Positions 43,839 through 52,104 of a stretch of 53,258 bases of DNA are shown one piece after another. The stretch covers positions 1 to 53,258 of the forward strand of contig URIA01000008.1 in assembly GCA_900547765.1 (NCBI GenBank), written 5' to 3'. Within the stretch, counting starts at the first letter, position 1. Each line of letters begins with the position of its first letter. This DNA is from an uncultured Collinsella sp. Its GTDB lineage: Bacteria; Actinomycetota; Coriobacteriia; Coriobacteriales; Coriobacteriaceae. Under the pieces are notes generated by a model that was not told where the DNA came from, did no database searches, and saw only the letters and a program-made list of their open reading frames with translations. The translations under genes were made by a program, and so were the position numbers.

Positions 43839-45074
43839 TTACGCTCTCGCCCGCTTGCGCTCCCAGCGAGCCAACTTAATCGTCACCAGTGTAAGTGCCC
43901 AGGCTACAAGCGAGAACGCAGCGCCCACGGCGCCTACGTAGGAAATGCCAACTCCACTTACCACAGCGCCGCCCACTGCGGTGCCAAACGAGATGCCGAC
44001 GTTAAACGCCATGGGCTCAACCGAACTCGCGAGCACCATCGACTTGGGATGGCGGCTGCGCGCCACGTCCATAAAGTGCGTGATGCATGACACCGAGAAC
44101 AGGTACATGAGCAGCGCCAGGCTAAAGACAAAGACCAGCGCGAGCGGCATGGTGCCGCCCACGGCAAACAGCCCGAGTAACGCCGCAGCCTGCAGCACAA
44201 ACGTCACAAGCAGCGCCTTCATGCCAAAGCGCGCGTCGATCCATCCGCCCAAGATGTTCGAGACCAGGCAGAACACGCCGTAGGCCATAAGCGTGGTGCT
44301 CGCCTGAACAGTGCCCATGCCCAGCACCTGCTCAAGATAAGGCGTCACGTAGCCGTAGAACACATAGACCGATCCCACGCCAAACAAAAAGATGAGCATG
44401 CCGGTGATGATGCTCGGTTCGCGTAGCAGACCCGCCTGCTCGCGGAAGGTAGCGGGTTCGTCGGTCTGTCCGGCGCGCGGCATAAACGCCACGAGCGCTC
44501 CGCAGATCAAAACGGCAAAGGTCAGCGTACCGTACATGGCCACGTGCCAGTCGAGCGTGTCGGCCACAAACTTGCCAATCGAGGTCACAAAGACCATCGC
44601 CACGGAAAACGCGCCGTACACGACCGAGATGGCAAGCGAAGTTTGCTGCGGGGACAGCAGCTCGGGGATGTACGTCACGCCCACGGCGAGCAGTGCGCCC
44701 GAGACAGAGCCCAGGACAATGCGCGAGATAAACAGTCCCTGGAAGTTGGGCGCCAACGCCATGACCAGGTTGCCGAGCACAAAGACGATGCTGTAGCACA
44801 CGAGCAGCTGGTAACGACGGAAGCGCCCCGTGCTGAGCGCAAGCACCGGCGTCGCGATGGCGTAGACCAGTGCAAAAACGCTGATGAGCTGGCCCGCAGT
44901 AGCAAGTGATACGCCGAGTTCCGTTGCCAAGTCGCTCTCGATACCGATGACCACGAACTCGGAGCAGCCGAGCGAGAATCCCAGCAGCACGAGCAGCGCC
45001 AGGCAGAGCTTGGTGCGCGCGGGGGAGAGCGCGGCGGCGGTTGACTTACTTTTAGGCGTGGTTGCGGCGGTCAA
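43839..45074 (-). CDS. MFS transporter, DHA1-type exporter
   Basis: 411 residues with twelve membrane helices. GFSLGCSEFVVIGIESDLATEL opens helix 1 and LSTGRFRRYQLL follows helix 2, as in AraJ/NepI-type sugar, purine or drug exporters. No Met is available near the domain start. The TTG at 45074 has GGAG eight bases upstream and is chosen; the frame stays open to 45194 but runs through a hairpin repeat. The substrate is unknown. Confidence 0.82.
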   Translation of the reverse strand: MTAATTPKSKSTAAALSPARTKLCLALLVLLGFSLGCSEFVVIGIESDLATELGVSLATAGQLISVFALVYAIATPVLALSTGRFRRYQLLVCYSIVFVLGNLVMALAPNFQGLFISRIVLGSVSGALLAVGVTYIPELLSPQQTSLAISVVYGAFSVAMVFVTSIGKFVADTLDWHVAMYGTLTFAVLICGALVAFMPRAGQTDEPATFREQAGLLREPSIITGMLIFLFGVGSVYVFYGYVTPYLEQVLGMGTVQASTTLMAYGVFCLVSNILGGWIDARFGMKALLVTFVLQAAALLGLFAVGGTMPLALVFVFSLALLMYLFSVSCITHFMDVARSRHPKSMVLASSVEPMAFNVGISFGTAVGGAVVSGVGISYVGAVGAAFSLVAWALTLVTIKLARWERKRARA

Positions 45075-45131
45075 GGTTGTCACTCCAATGTCGCATGAAT
45101 AAGCGGGATTTAATCCCTGCAACTCTAACAG

Positions 45132-45164
45132 AATGTGACAAAGGGGCAGTTCCTTTGTCACATT
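45132..45164. repeat. GCGACAAAGGGAC-type hairpin, copy 3
   Basis: 13-base perfect arms (45132-45144 with 45152-45164), AATGTGACAAAGG and its complement, around GGCAGTT. It lies in the leader of the MFS gene on the minus strand. Confidence 0.7.
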
Positions 45165-45189
45165 GCGCTGTCGGCCAGTCGCCCAAACC

Positions 45190-45244
45190 GTCACAACATT
45201 CGATGAAAATCTCGAAAACGAGGAAAAGCGTCGAATGTTGTGAC
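45190..45244. repeat. 14-base perfect inverted repeat
   Basis: GTCACAACATTCGA (45190-45203) and its reverse complement (45231-45244) flank a 27-base loop with a smaller CTCG/CGAG pairing, followed by GCTTTTCC. It lies between divergent genes, so it is unlikely to be a simple terminator. Confidence 0.65.
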
Positions 45245-45334
45245 GCTTTTCCTGTCTGTGCCGGCGAGCTCCCGTGTCATCTGGGGGTATAAGGCTAGCA
45301 AGTGTTTATTTGCGAGGCCAAGGGGGCGCCCCGT

Positions 45335-46204
45335 ATGGATATCGATAACTTTGAATGGTGGTATAGCGAGGGCGAAGCTCCGGATGAGGAGTGGGACGAG
45401 CCTACGCCGCGTGGCGTGTCGAGCGACGAGGACGAGACCGGCAACGACGTCGCCGCCGACTCGGACGCCGCCCTCGACCCCGTCGAGCCCCTGACCTTCG
45501 AACAAGCTTGGGCCCAGGCCGAGGCAGACGAGGCCAAGGCCGACGCTACGGCCACGCTCGGCGAGCCAGCCGACATGTCGATCTCGCCGGCAAAGACCCC
45601 GCAGCCGCGTCACACTATCGACCCCGACAGCACGGCATCCTTCAGCATTCTCGACGTGCCCTCGCAGGGTGCCCAGGCGCCCGCACCCACACGTCGCCCC
45701 AATCTGTCTCGCGAGGAAGATGCAGGACGTTGCTCGCCGCTCGGCCCCATCCTTATCGCCTTTATGGCCGGCGTTATCGCATGCTCGGTAATTGGAAACG
45801 TCTGGAGCCATGTCGAACAACAGCGAAAAGACGCCGCCAAGGTCGAGATGTCTGTCGAGCAATCGCTCAGCCGCACGCGCTCGGTACATGTGTCGGTCGA
45901 GGTCAAGGACGGCGCGACGTGGGACACCGCGCGCGGCGACAGCCAAATGCTCATCCATATCGTGGGGCGCACGCTCAAAGGGCAGACAATTGACGAGTAT
46001 CAATACGTCAATTCCGCTGGTGACGGCATCGAGCTCAAGCCCGGAGACTACGAGCTCACCGTCGATGAACCGCCCGTCGCCACCGACGGCACGCGCTTCC
46101 GCGCCTCAAAGCGCATGGTCCCCGTGAACTTTAACTCACAGGCGCCCGACACGGTCGACACTACACCGCAGGGCGGGTTCGACCTTTACGTGGATACCCA
46201 GTAG
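45335..46204 (+). CDS. Single-pass membrane protein of unknown function with acidic N-terminus
   Basis: 289 residues. The first 130 are strongly acidic and disordered-looking (EGEAPDEEWDEPTPRGVSSD; many Asp, Glu, Ala). One hydrophobic helix at about 135-155 (ILIAFMAGVIACSVIG) is followed by an extracellular domain of about 130 residues with beta-like character (RSVHVSVEVKDG, GDYELTVDEPP, GGFDLYVDTQ). With no signal peptide, the N-terminus is predicted cytoplasmic. I do not recognise a family. AGGGGG precedes the ATG at 45335; a GTG at 45302 is less likely. It stands alone, so context gives no function. Confidence 0.65.
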   Translation: MDIDNFEWWYSEGEAPDEEWDEPTPRGVSSDEDETGNDVAADSDAALDPVEPLTFEQAWAQAEADEAKADATATLGEPADMSISPAKTPQPRHTIDPDSTASFSILDVPSQGAQAPAPTRRPNLSREEDAGRCSPLGPILIAFMAGVIACSVIGNVWSHVEQQRKDAAKVEMSVEQSLSRTRSVHVSVEVKDGATWDTARGDSQMLIHIVGRTLKGQTIDEYQYVNSAGDGIELKPGDYELTVDEPPVATDGTRFRASKRMVPVNFNSQAPDTVDTTPQGGFDLYVDTQ

Positions 46205-46317
46205 GCGCTCGCCGCTCATTCCGCTATGGCTACTCAATAATCGCCTGCCGTCCCGTCCCGCCGCCAAGAGTGGGACAATAGCCCTCGACACTATTGTTTA
46301 CTTTTGGAGGAAGTAGC

Positions 46318-47211
46318 ATGTCTACCGTTACTACCATCAAGCGCGGCGGCCTCACCGCGGCCATCGATTCCATGGGCGCCCAGCTCACGAGCCTTGCCCT
46401 CAACGGCAACGAGTATCTGTGGCAGGGCGACCCCGCCTTTTGGGGCAAGCACGCGCCCATCCTGTTCCCCATTGTGGGCTCGCTGCGCAACAACACGGCA
46501 ACGTCTGCGGCCGGTACCTGCGAGATGCCGCGCCACGGACTCGCGCGCATTGTCGAGCACAAGCTGGTCGAGGTTTCGGAGGACGGCTCCTCGGTAACGT
46601 ACGAGATTACCGATACGCCCGAGTCGCTCAAGGCGTTCCCGTTCCACTTTAAGCTCAACATGACCTATGCCTTGACCGGCGACGCCACCCTCACGCAGAC
46701 CTTTGCCGTCACCAACACCGGCGACGTGGACCTGCCGTTCTCGGTGGGCGGCCACCCCGCATTTAACGTGCCCGCCCCCGGTGCCGAGGACGAGGCGTTC
46801 GAGGATTACGAGTTGGCGTTTACCGAGGCTTGGACCAACGAGGCTCCCATCATCACGCCCGACGGTCTTATGACGTTCGAGGGCAGCTACAAGGCGCCCG
46901 ATAACTCGGACGTGCTGCCCATCACGCACCGCAGCTTCGATAACGATGCCATCATGTTCACCGATACTCCGGGCTCCACGCTCACACTGCGCGGCCGCAA
47001 GTCGGGCCACGGCGTCAAGATCGACTTTGAGGGCTTTAAGTACATCGGCGTGTGGTCTGCCGCCAACGACGCTCCGTTTGTGGCGCTCGAGCCCTGGACC
47101 GGTCACACCACCATGGACACCGAGGACGACGTCTTTGAGCACAAGGTCAACACCATCACCTTGGCTCCCGGCGAGACGGATGTTCGCAGCTTTAGCGTTA
47201 CCTTGCTCTAG
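46318..47211 (+). CDS. Aldose 1-epimerase family protein
   Basis: 297 residues, a galactose-mutarotase-like beta sandwich. HAPILFPIVGSLRNN, the PRHGLAR box with catalytic-type His, GGHPAFNVP and WSAANDAPFVALEPW fit the LacX/YeaD-like branch. It should interconvert anomers of a sugar or bind a sugar phosphate. The TAG stop lies at the beginning of dispersed repeat copy 2. GGAGGAAG before the ATG at 46318 fixes the start. Confidence 0.9.
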   Translation: MSTVTTIKRGGLTAAIDSMGAQLTSLALNGNEYLWQGDPAFWGKHAPILFPIVGSLRNNTATSAAGTCEMPRHGLARIVEHKLVEVSEDGSSVTYEITDTPESLKAFPFHFKLNMTYALTGDATLTQTFAVTNTGDVDLPFSVGGHPAFNVPAPGAEDEAFEDYELAFTEAWTNEAPIITPDGLMTFEGSYKAPDNSDVLPITHRSFDNDAIMFTDTPGSTLTLRGRKSGHGVKIDFEGFKYIGVWSAANDAPFVALEPWTGHTTMDTEDDVFEHKVNTITLAPGETDVRSFSVTLL

Positions 47212-47364
47212 AGGTTCCGCCGCTCGGTCGATGCTGCGCGTCGTCCAGAGCGACAAGTTGTCATTCAAAAGGCAAGACATAGACCTTCTGGTCATGCCTT
47301 GCCTTTTGAATGACAACTTGTTCGCTCTGGACGTCGCTCGCCGGCATTGCCAAAACATCGGCGT
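47209..47364 (+). repeat. Stop-codon-abutting hairpin repeat, copy 2
   Basis: Starts TAGAGGTTCCGCCGCTC with TAG as the epimerase stop. Arms 47242-47280 and 47294-47333 differ by one base insertion and one mismatch, forming a near-perfect hairpin of about 39 base pairs. The tip GACC-TTCT-GGTC is the reverse complement of the copy 1 tip, though the left flank keeps the same orientation. The small left stem of copy 1 is lost here. The rest of the gap to 47475 holds no gene. Confidence 0.8.
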
Positions 47365-47475
47365 CCCCAATGGCTACCGTGTGTCTATTAATTTTTCGAG
47401 CTTGTGCTGCGCTGCTGGTCGCTGGCGTATATCCTGTTAAGTCGTCAGCATACGATTCAACAGGGAAGGCAGATT

Positions 47476-48402
47476 ATGCATTCTCTCCAACAGTGCGATG
47501 CGCAGCGCCAGCCGGTATGCAGCCGTCGCATCTTTTTGGGTAGCGCCCTCGCTGCGAGCGCTTCCGTCGTCGCCGGCGCGCTTGCCGGCTGTCAGCGCCC
47601 GTCAACGCTCAAGGTGGTTCAGCCCACGACGGGCGGCGGTCGCGACGACCTGTCCGATTCCGTGATCGGCAAGGATAAGATCCGCATTGGCATGGAGGCG
47701 GCCTACGCCCCGTACAACTGGCAGGTCTCCGAGGCCAGCGAGTACACCATCCCCATCGACAACGTGCAGGGTGCCTATGCCGATGGCTACGACGTGCAGA
47801 TCGCCAAGATCGTCTGCAAGGCCCTCGGTGGCGAGCCCGTTGCCGTCAAGCAGAGTTTCTCGGGCCTTATCGATTCGCTCAACAACGGCCAGATCGACCT
47901 CATCATTGCCGGCATGAGCGCCACGCCCGAGCGCGAGGAGTCCGTCGGCTTTTCCGACCCGTACTTCATTGGCTACTTTGGCCTGTTCGTAAAAGAGGGC
48001 TCGCCCTACCAAAATGCGACCAAGCTCAGCGACTTTAGCGGCGCTACGGTCCTCGGCCAAAAGGACACCATGCTCGATACCGTCATCGACGAAATCCCGG
48101 GCGTTGTGCACAAGAACCCGGTCGATTCGGTCCCCACGGTGTTTTCGAACCTGCTGCAGGGCACCTGCGACGCCGTGACCTACAACACCGAGAACGAGAA
48201 GGGCTATATGGCCCAAAACCCGGGCATCGTCCCCATTCAATTTGCCGAGGGCGAGGGCTTTAAGCAGGAGGTCACGGCAAACGTCGGCTGCCGCAAGGGC
48301 TCGGACAAACTGCTTAAGCTCATCGACAAGACACTCAAGGGCATTAGCCAAGAGGAGCGCGACCAAATGTGGGACGCGTGCCTCGACCGTCAGCCGGCAT
48401 AG
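47476..48402 (+). CDS. Amino acid ABC transporter substrate-binding lipoprotein
   Basis: 308 residues. An N-terminal region with SRRIFLG and a hydrophobic stretch ends at lipobox LAGC, so the protein should be lipid-anchored outside the membrane. The binding fold (SBP_bac_3) shows IRIGMEAAYAPYNW, GYDVQIAKIVCKALG, DLIIAGMSATPEREESVGFSDPY and a late GTCDAVTYN. It binds a polar or basic amino acid and delivers it to the permease next door. AGGGAAGG before the ATG at 47476 is preferred. The permease starts nine bases after its stop. Confidence 0.92.
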   Translation: MHSLQQCDAQRQPVCSRRIFLGSALAASASVVAGALAGCQRPSTLKVVQPTTGGGRDDLSDSVIGKDKIRIGMEAAYAPYNWQVSEASEYTIPIDNVQGAYADGYDVQIAKIVCKALGGEPVAVKQSFSGLIDSLNNGQIDLIIAGMSATPEREESVGFSDPYFIGYFGLFVKEGSPYQNATKLSDFSGATVLGQKDTMLDTVIDEIPGVVHKNPVDSVPTVFSNLLQGTCDAVTYNTENEKGYMAQNPGIVPIQFAEGEGFKQEVTANVGCRKGSDKLLKLIDKTLKGISQEERDQMWDACLDRQPA

Positions 48403-48411
48403 GGAGGCAGC

Positions 48412-49560
48412 ATGAAAACCATCAATCGCCTGGCCTCCTTTATCAAGGCAGACCACCGTTATGTATACCTGGGCACGAGCGTCATCGCGGCGCTCGGCCT
48501 GGCGTTTAGCCAGCGCAACCCCACGCCGATGAGTTTCTTGGCGCCTACGGGCGTGTTCCAAGACTGCCTCTGGGCAATCCTTTGGGCCTGGCTCGTCGTG
48601 TCGGCGGCGGCGCTGGTCACCAAGCTCATGCACTGGAACGACTATCGCGAAAAGTCGCCGTTCGCATCCGAGCGCTGCCGTCGTGGCGCACGCCTGGGCA
48701 GCTACGTCGTGGTCGCCATCGCGGCGATCTTTTTCGTGGACCGCTGCGTCATGTCGTTTATCGACCTGGTGCAGGTGAGCATTGTCTCGGATTCCAACCC
48801 CAGCGACTTTTTGTCGAGCCTGGTCTACATGACCTACAAGAGCGGGGACTTCTTCATTCGCGGTATCGAGATCACCATCGCGCTTGCCACCTTCGGCACC
48901 GTCATCGCATTCTTCCTGGCGCTGCTCTTCGTGTTCCTACGCATTCAGACGTTCGACCGCGTGGATAACGACCTGGTGCGCTTCGTTAAGAGTATCGGCC
49001 GCGGCTTTGCGACCGTCTACTCCACCATCGTGCGCGGCACGCCCATGATGGTCCAGGGCCTGCTCATCTATTACGCGGGCTTCACCGTTTTGCGCGGCAT
49101 GGGCTTCGAGACCGCCCAGGCCAACCAGATCTGGAGCACCTTCACCGCCGGCCTCGTCACCATCTCGCTCAACTCCACCGCCTACATGATGGAGGTCCTG
49201 CGCGGCGGCATCGAGTCCATCGATTCCGGCCAAGCCGAGGCGGCGCGATCGCTGGGCCTGTCGCAGTGGCAGGCCATGCGCAAAGTCGTGTTCCCCCAGG
49301 GCATTAAAAATGCGATTCCGGCGCTCACCAACGAGCTCATCATCAACATCAAGGATTCGTCGGTGCTCTCGGTCATCGGCGTGTTCGACCTTATGTACGC
49401 TACTACCACGGTCGCCGGCGTGTACTACCGCCAGATGGAGGTCTACTGCGTGGCGCTCGTGGTCTACCTGATCCTGACGCTCGTGGCGAGCCGCCTGCTC
49501 GAAGCCTTTGGCAAAAAGCTCGGTGCCGAGGCTCCGGCCACGCTGCCCAGCTCTAACTAG
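48412..49560 (+). CDS. Amino acid ABC transporter permease (His/Glu/Gln/Arg type)
   Basis: 382 residues, longer than the usual 220-250. An N-terminal extension of about 135 residues adds three membrane helices before the standard permease domain. The EAA loop is GQAEAARSLGLSQWQAMRKV, and GTPMMVQGLLIYYAGF precedes it, as in GlnP/HisM-type subunits. It forms the import channel with the lipoprotein upstream and the ATPase downstream, probably as a homodimer since only one permease gene is present. GGAGG precedes the ATG. Confidence 0.92.
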   Translation: MKTINRLASFIKADHRYVYLGTSVIAALGLAFSQRNPTPMSFLAPTGVFQDCLWAILWAWLVVSAAALVTKLMHWNDYREKSPFASERCRRGARLGSYVVVAIAAIFFVDRCVMSFIDLVQVSIVSDSNPSDFLSSLVYMTYKSGDFFIRGIEITIALATFGTVIAFFLALLFVFLRIQTFDRVDNDLVRFVKSIGRGFATVYSTIVRGTPMMVQGLLIYYAGFTVLRGMGFETAQANQIWSTFTAGLVTISLNSTAYMMEVLRGGIESIDSGQAEAARSLGLSQWQAMRKVVFPQGIKNAIPALTNELIINIKDSSVLSVIGVFDLMYATTTVAGVYYRQMEVYCVALVVYLILTLVASRLLEAFGKKLGAEAPATLPSSN

Positions 49561-49582
49561 GCTTAAGACGAGGAGAATCATC

Positions 49583-50368
49583 ATGGCAGATACCGCCACT
49601 ACCGGCGTTGCGGCCGCCGCACAGACCAATGAGCCGCTCATCCGCGTCGAGGGCCTGCGCAAGAGCTTCGGCTCGCTCGAGGTACTCAAGGGCATCGACC
49701 TGTCCGTTAACCCCGGCGAGGTCGTCACCATTATCGGCGCCTCGGGCTCGGGCAAGTCGACCTTCCTGCGCTGCCTCAATCTGCTCGAGACCCCGGACGC
49801 GGGCCACATCTGGTTCCACGGCCAGGACCTCACGGCCGAGCGCTGCAACATTAACAAGCTGCGTGAGGACATCGGCATGGTGTTCCAGGGCTTTAACCTG
49901 TTCAACAACATGGATGTGCTCGACAACTGCACGCTTGCGCCCGTCACGCTCAAAAAAATGAGCAAGGCCGAGGCCGAGAAGGTCGCGATGGAGCATTTGA
50001 CGAGTGTGGGGCTCGAGAAGTTCGCGCACGCCGCCGTGGGTCGCCTGTCCGGCGGTCAAAAGCAGCGCGTGGCCATCGCTCGTGCCCTATGCATGAATCC
50101 GCAGATCATGCTGTTCGACGAGCCGACCTCCGCACTCGACCCCGAGATCGTGGGCGAGGTGCTCGAGGTCATGCGCAAGCTCGCTGCCGACGGCATGACC
50201 ATGGTCGTCGTCACGCACGAGATGGCCTTTGCCCGCACGGTGTCCGACCGCGTGGTCTTTATGGACAAGGGCGTGGTGCTCGAGGATGCCGCGCCGGCCG
50301 AGCTCTTCGGCAACCCCAAACATCAGCGCACGCGCGAGTTCCTCTCGCGTTATCTCGAGGACAAATAA
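49583..50368 (+). CDS. Amino acid ABC transporter ATP-binding protein (GlnQ type)
   Basis: 261 residues. Walker A GASGSGKST, Q loop MVFQGFNLFNNMDVLDN, signature LSGGQKQRVAIARAL, Walker B IMLFDEPTSALD and switch His in VVVTHEMAFA. It powers import of the polar amino acid bound by the lipoprotein. An Ala/Thr-rich leader of about 15 residues precedes the domain. GAGGAG before the ATG at 49583 fixes the start, 22 bases after the permease stop. An M20 peptidase follows, which may supply the transported amino acid. Confidence 0.95.
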   Translation: MADTATTGVAAAAQTNEPLIRVEGLRKSFGSLEVLKGIDLSVNPGEVVTIIGASGSGKSTFLRCLNLLETPDAGHIWFHGQDLTAERCNINKLREDIGMVFQGFNLFNNMDVLDNCTLAPVTLKKMSKAEAEKVAMEHLTSVGLEKFAHAAVGRLSGGQKQRVAIARALCMNPQIMLFDEPTSALDPEIVGEVLEVMRKLAADGMTMVVVTHEMAFARTVSDRVVFMDKGVVLEDAAPAELFGNPKHQRTREFLSRYLEDK

Positions 50369-50440
50369 CCGACCGCAAACGCTTATGTGGCAGGGCCGCT
50401 CCGGTGGGGCGGCCCTTGTCGTCACAATCGAAAGGATGTC

Positions 50441-51856
50441 ATGGCCGAGGTTTGGCGCTTTTTTGCGCATGAGGATGATTTTGCCGATCTGGACGAGGCT
50501 GGTGCGTGCGAGCGCCTGGGCCGCGTGCTGTCGTTTCCGACCATCTCGAGTATGGATGCCGAGGCGGTGAACTGGCAGCCGTTCGACGACCTGCGCGCGT
50601 ATATGCAGCAGGCTTGGCCGCACGTATTTACGGCGGGTAAGGTCGAGCTTATCGACCATTCGCTATTGGTGACGCTTAGCGGTTCCGACCCTGCCCTCAA
50701 GCCCATTATGCTCATGGGCCACATGGACGTGGTTCCCGTGGTGCCGGGCACCGAGGACGATTGGACGCACGCCCCCTTTAGCGGACATGTGGACGATGCC
50801 TACATTTGGGGCCGCGGCGCCATCGACATGAAAGACCAAGTCGCAGGCATTCTCGAGGCGGTTGAGTATGCGCTGGCGCACGGTTGGCAGCACGAGCGCA
50901 CGCTGCTCCTCGCCTTTGGCCAGGACGAGGAGACTACGCAGTACGGCGCAGGCGCCATCGGCCGCGCGCTCGAGGAGCGCGGCATTGAGCTTGAGTACCT
51001 GATCGACGAGGGTGACTACCGCATCGTTCCAGCTGCCGAGTACGGCGCGGGCGAGGGCTGGCTTATGCATGCCGACCTTGCCGAGAAGGGCTACGCCGAT
51101 ATTGTGCTCAAGACGAAGAGTGAGGGCGGGCATTCGTCCAACCCCTACGGCGGCACATCGCTCGAGGTGCTGAGCCGCGCCATCACCGCAATCTGCGATA
51201 TCGAATGGCCGACGCGCGTCACGGACCTGCTTGCCGCACAGCTCGTCGAGCTGGGGCTTTACACGGCCGACGAGATTGCCTCCAACAAGGACACCATCGT
51301 GCGCGAGTGCCTCGCCAGCAAGAAGCTCTATCCGCTCGTGACCACCACCTGCGCGCCCACGCAGATCGAGGGTGGCAGCACCGGCGCCAACGTAATGCCG
51401 CAGGATATGTGGGCCAATATCAATTTCCGTATGCTCGAGGGCACGAGCGTGGCCGATGTCGTGGCCCGCTGCCGCGTCGCCGTTGCCGAGGCGGGGCTCG
51501 CCGACCGTGTCGAGGTCGAGCTCGGCCCTGGCAGCTCCGAACCCTCGCCGTCTCCGCGCATCGGCGGACCGGGACTCGAGGCGGTTCGCTCCATCGCCGC
51601 CCGCTATTTCCGTGATCCAAAGGGGACGGAGGAAAACGGATCATCCGAGCCGTTGGCGATTGTCCCCTCGACCGTGATCGGCGCGACCGACGCTGCCAAC
51701 TACCAGCGCATTTGCTCCGAGTGCATTCGCTTCTCGGCCTTTGTGGTCGACGATGACGAGTGCGATTGCGGCGTCCACGGCACCAACGAGTGCATTACCC
51801 GCCGCGCCTACCTCCAGGGTGTCCGCTTCCTCATCGCCCTGCTCCATACGCTCTAG
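50441..51856 (+). CDS. M20-family metallopeptidase
   Basis: 471 residues. Zinc ligands and catalytic residues are visible in MGHMDVVPVV, GRGAIDMKDQVAG, GQDEETTQYGA and the late GVHGTNECI. The dimerisation domain inserts near 220-340. Family members cleave dipeptides or deacylate amino acids in the cytoplasm; this branch resembles carboxypeptidase PM20-like or dipeptidase enzymes. It lies 72 bases after the amino acid transporter ATPase and is probably co-transcribed, suggesting peptide or acyl-amino acid use. GAAAGGATG precedes the ATG at 50441. Confidence 0.9.
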   Translation: MAEVWRFFAHEDDFADLDEAGACERLGRVLSFPTISSMDAEAVNWQPFDDLRAYMQQAWPHVFTAGKVELIDHSLLVTLSGSDPALKPIMLMGHMDVVPVVPGTEDDWTHAPFSGHVDDAYIWGRGAIDMKDQVAGILEAVEYALAHGWQHERTLLLAFGQDEETTQYGAGAIGRALEERGIELEYLIDEGDYRIVPAAEYGAGEGWLMHADLAEKGYADIVLKTKSEGGHSSNPYGGTSLEVLSRAITAICDIEWPTRVTDLLAAQLVELGLYTADEIASNKDTIVRECLASKKLYPLVTTTCAPTQIEGGSTGANVMPQDMWANINFRMLEGTSVADVVARCRVAVAEAGLADRVEVELGPGSSEPSPSPRIGGPGLEAVRSIAARYFRDPKGTEENGSSEPLAIVPSTVIGATDAANYQRICSECIRFSAFVVDDDECDCGVHGTNECITRRAYLQGVRFLIALLHTL

Positions 51857-51871
51857 CCAAAAAGCAAGCCC

Positions 51872-51904
51872 TTGGTGCAATGGGGCCAGGTTTGTTTGCA
51901 CCAA
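51872..51904. terminator. Weak hairpin after the M20 peptidase gene
   Basis: TTGGTGCAA (51872-51880) and TTGCACCAA (51896-51904) form a 9-base stem. There is no T-run. It may end the transporter operon. Confidence 0.4.
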
Positions 51905-51991
51905 TCATTCCGTGCGGGTTATATGCAGGTTTGCCTGCGCACGCTATCATATATGGGTTAGACCGCAACTATGTACCCCATACGCGAAGGG

Positions 51992-52024
51992 ATGCGCATG
52001 TATCTGAAGATCGACATGCTCTAG
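51992..52024 (+). CDS. Possible leader peptide upstream of prfA
   Basis: A 10-codon frame encoding MRMYLKIDML starts eight bases after CGAAGG, in the 248-base gap before prfA. A possible -10 box TATCAT lies at 51949-51954. It is too short to judge by composition and may be chance. Confidence 0.2.
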   Translation: MRMYLKIDML

Positions 52025-52104
52025 CTGGACTTACCCCCGCAGCGGCGCCCCGCGCCCCATCAATTCTGCCGATTTTCGCCTTCACGCATATAAAGGAGTC
52101 CGTC

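Noticed and set aside
45075..45194. Longer start for the MFS gene at 45194
   Set aside because: It would translate through a palindromic repeat; a TTG at 45074 with GGAG at proper distance fits the usual MFS N-terminus.
51760..52104. N-terminal extension of prfA
   Set aside because: The frame is open upstream, but RF1 begins at MRDKLEK, which has AAAGGAG in place; the upstream part overlaps the M20 peptidase gene and its hairpins.
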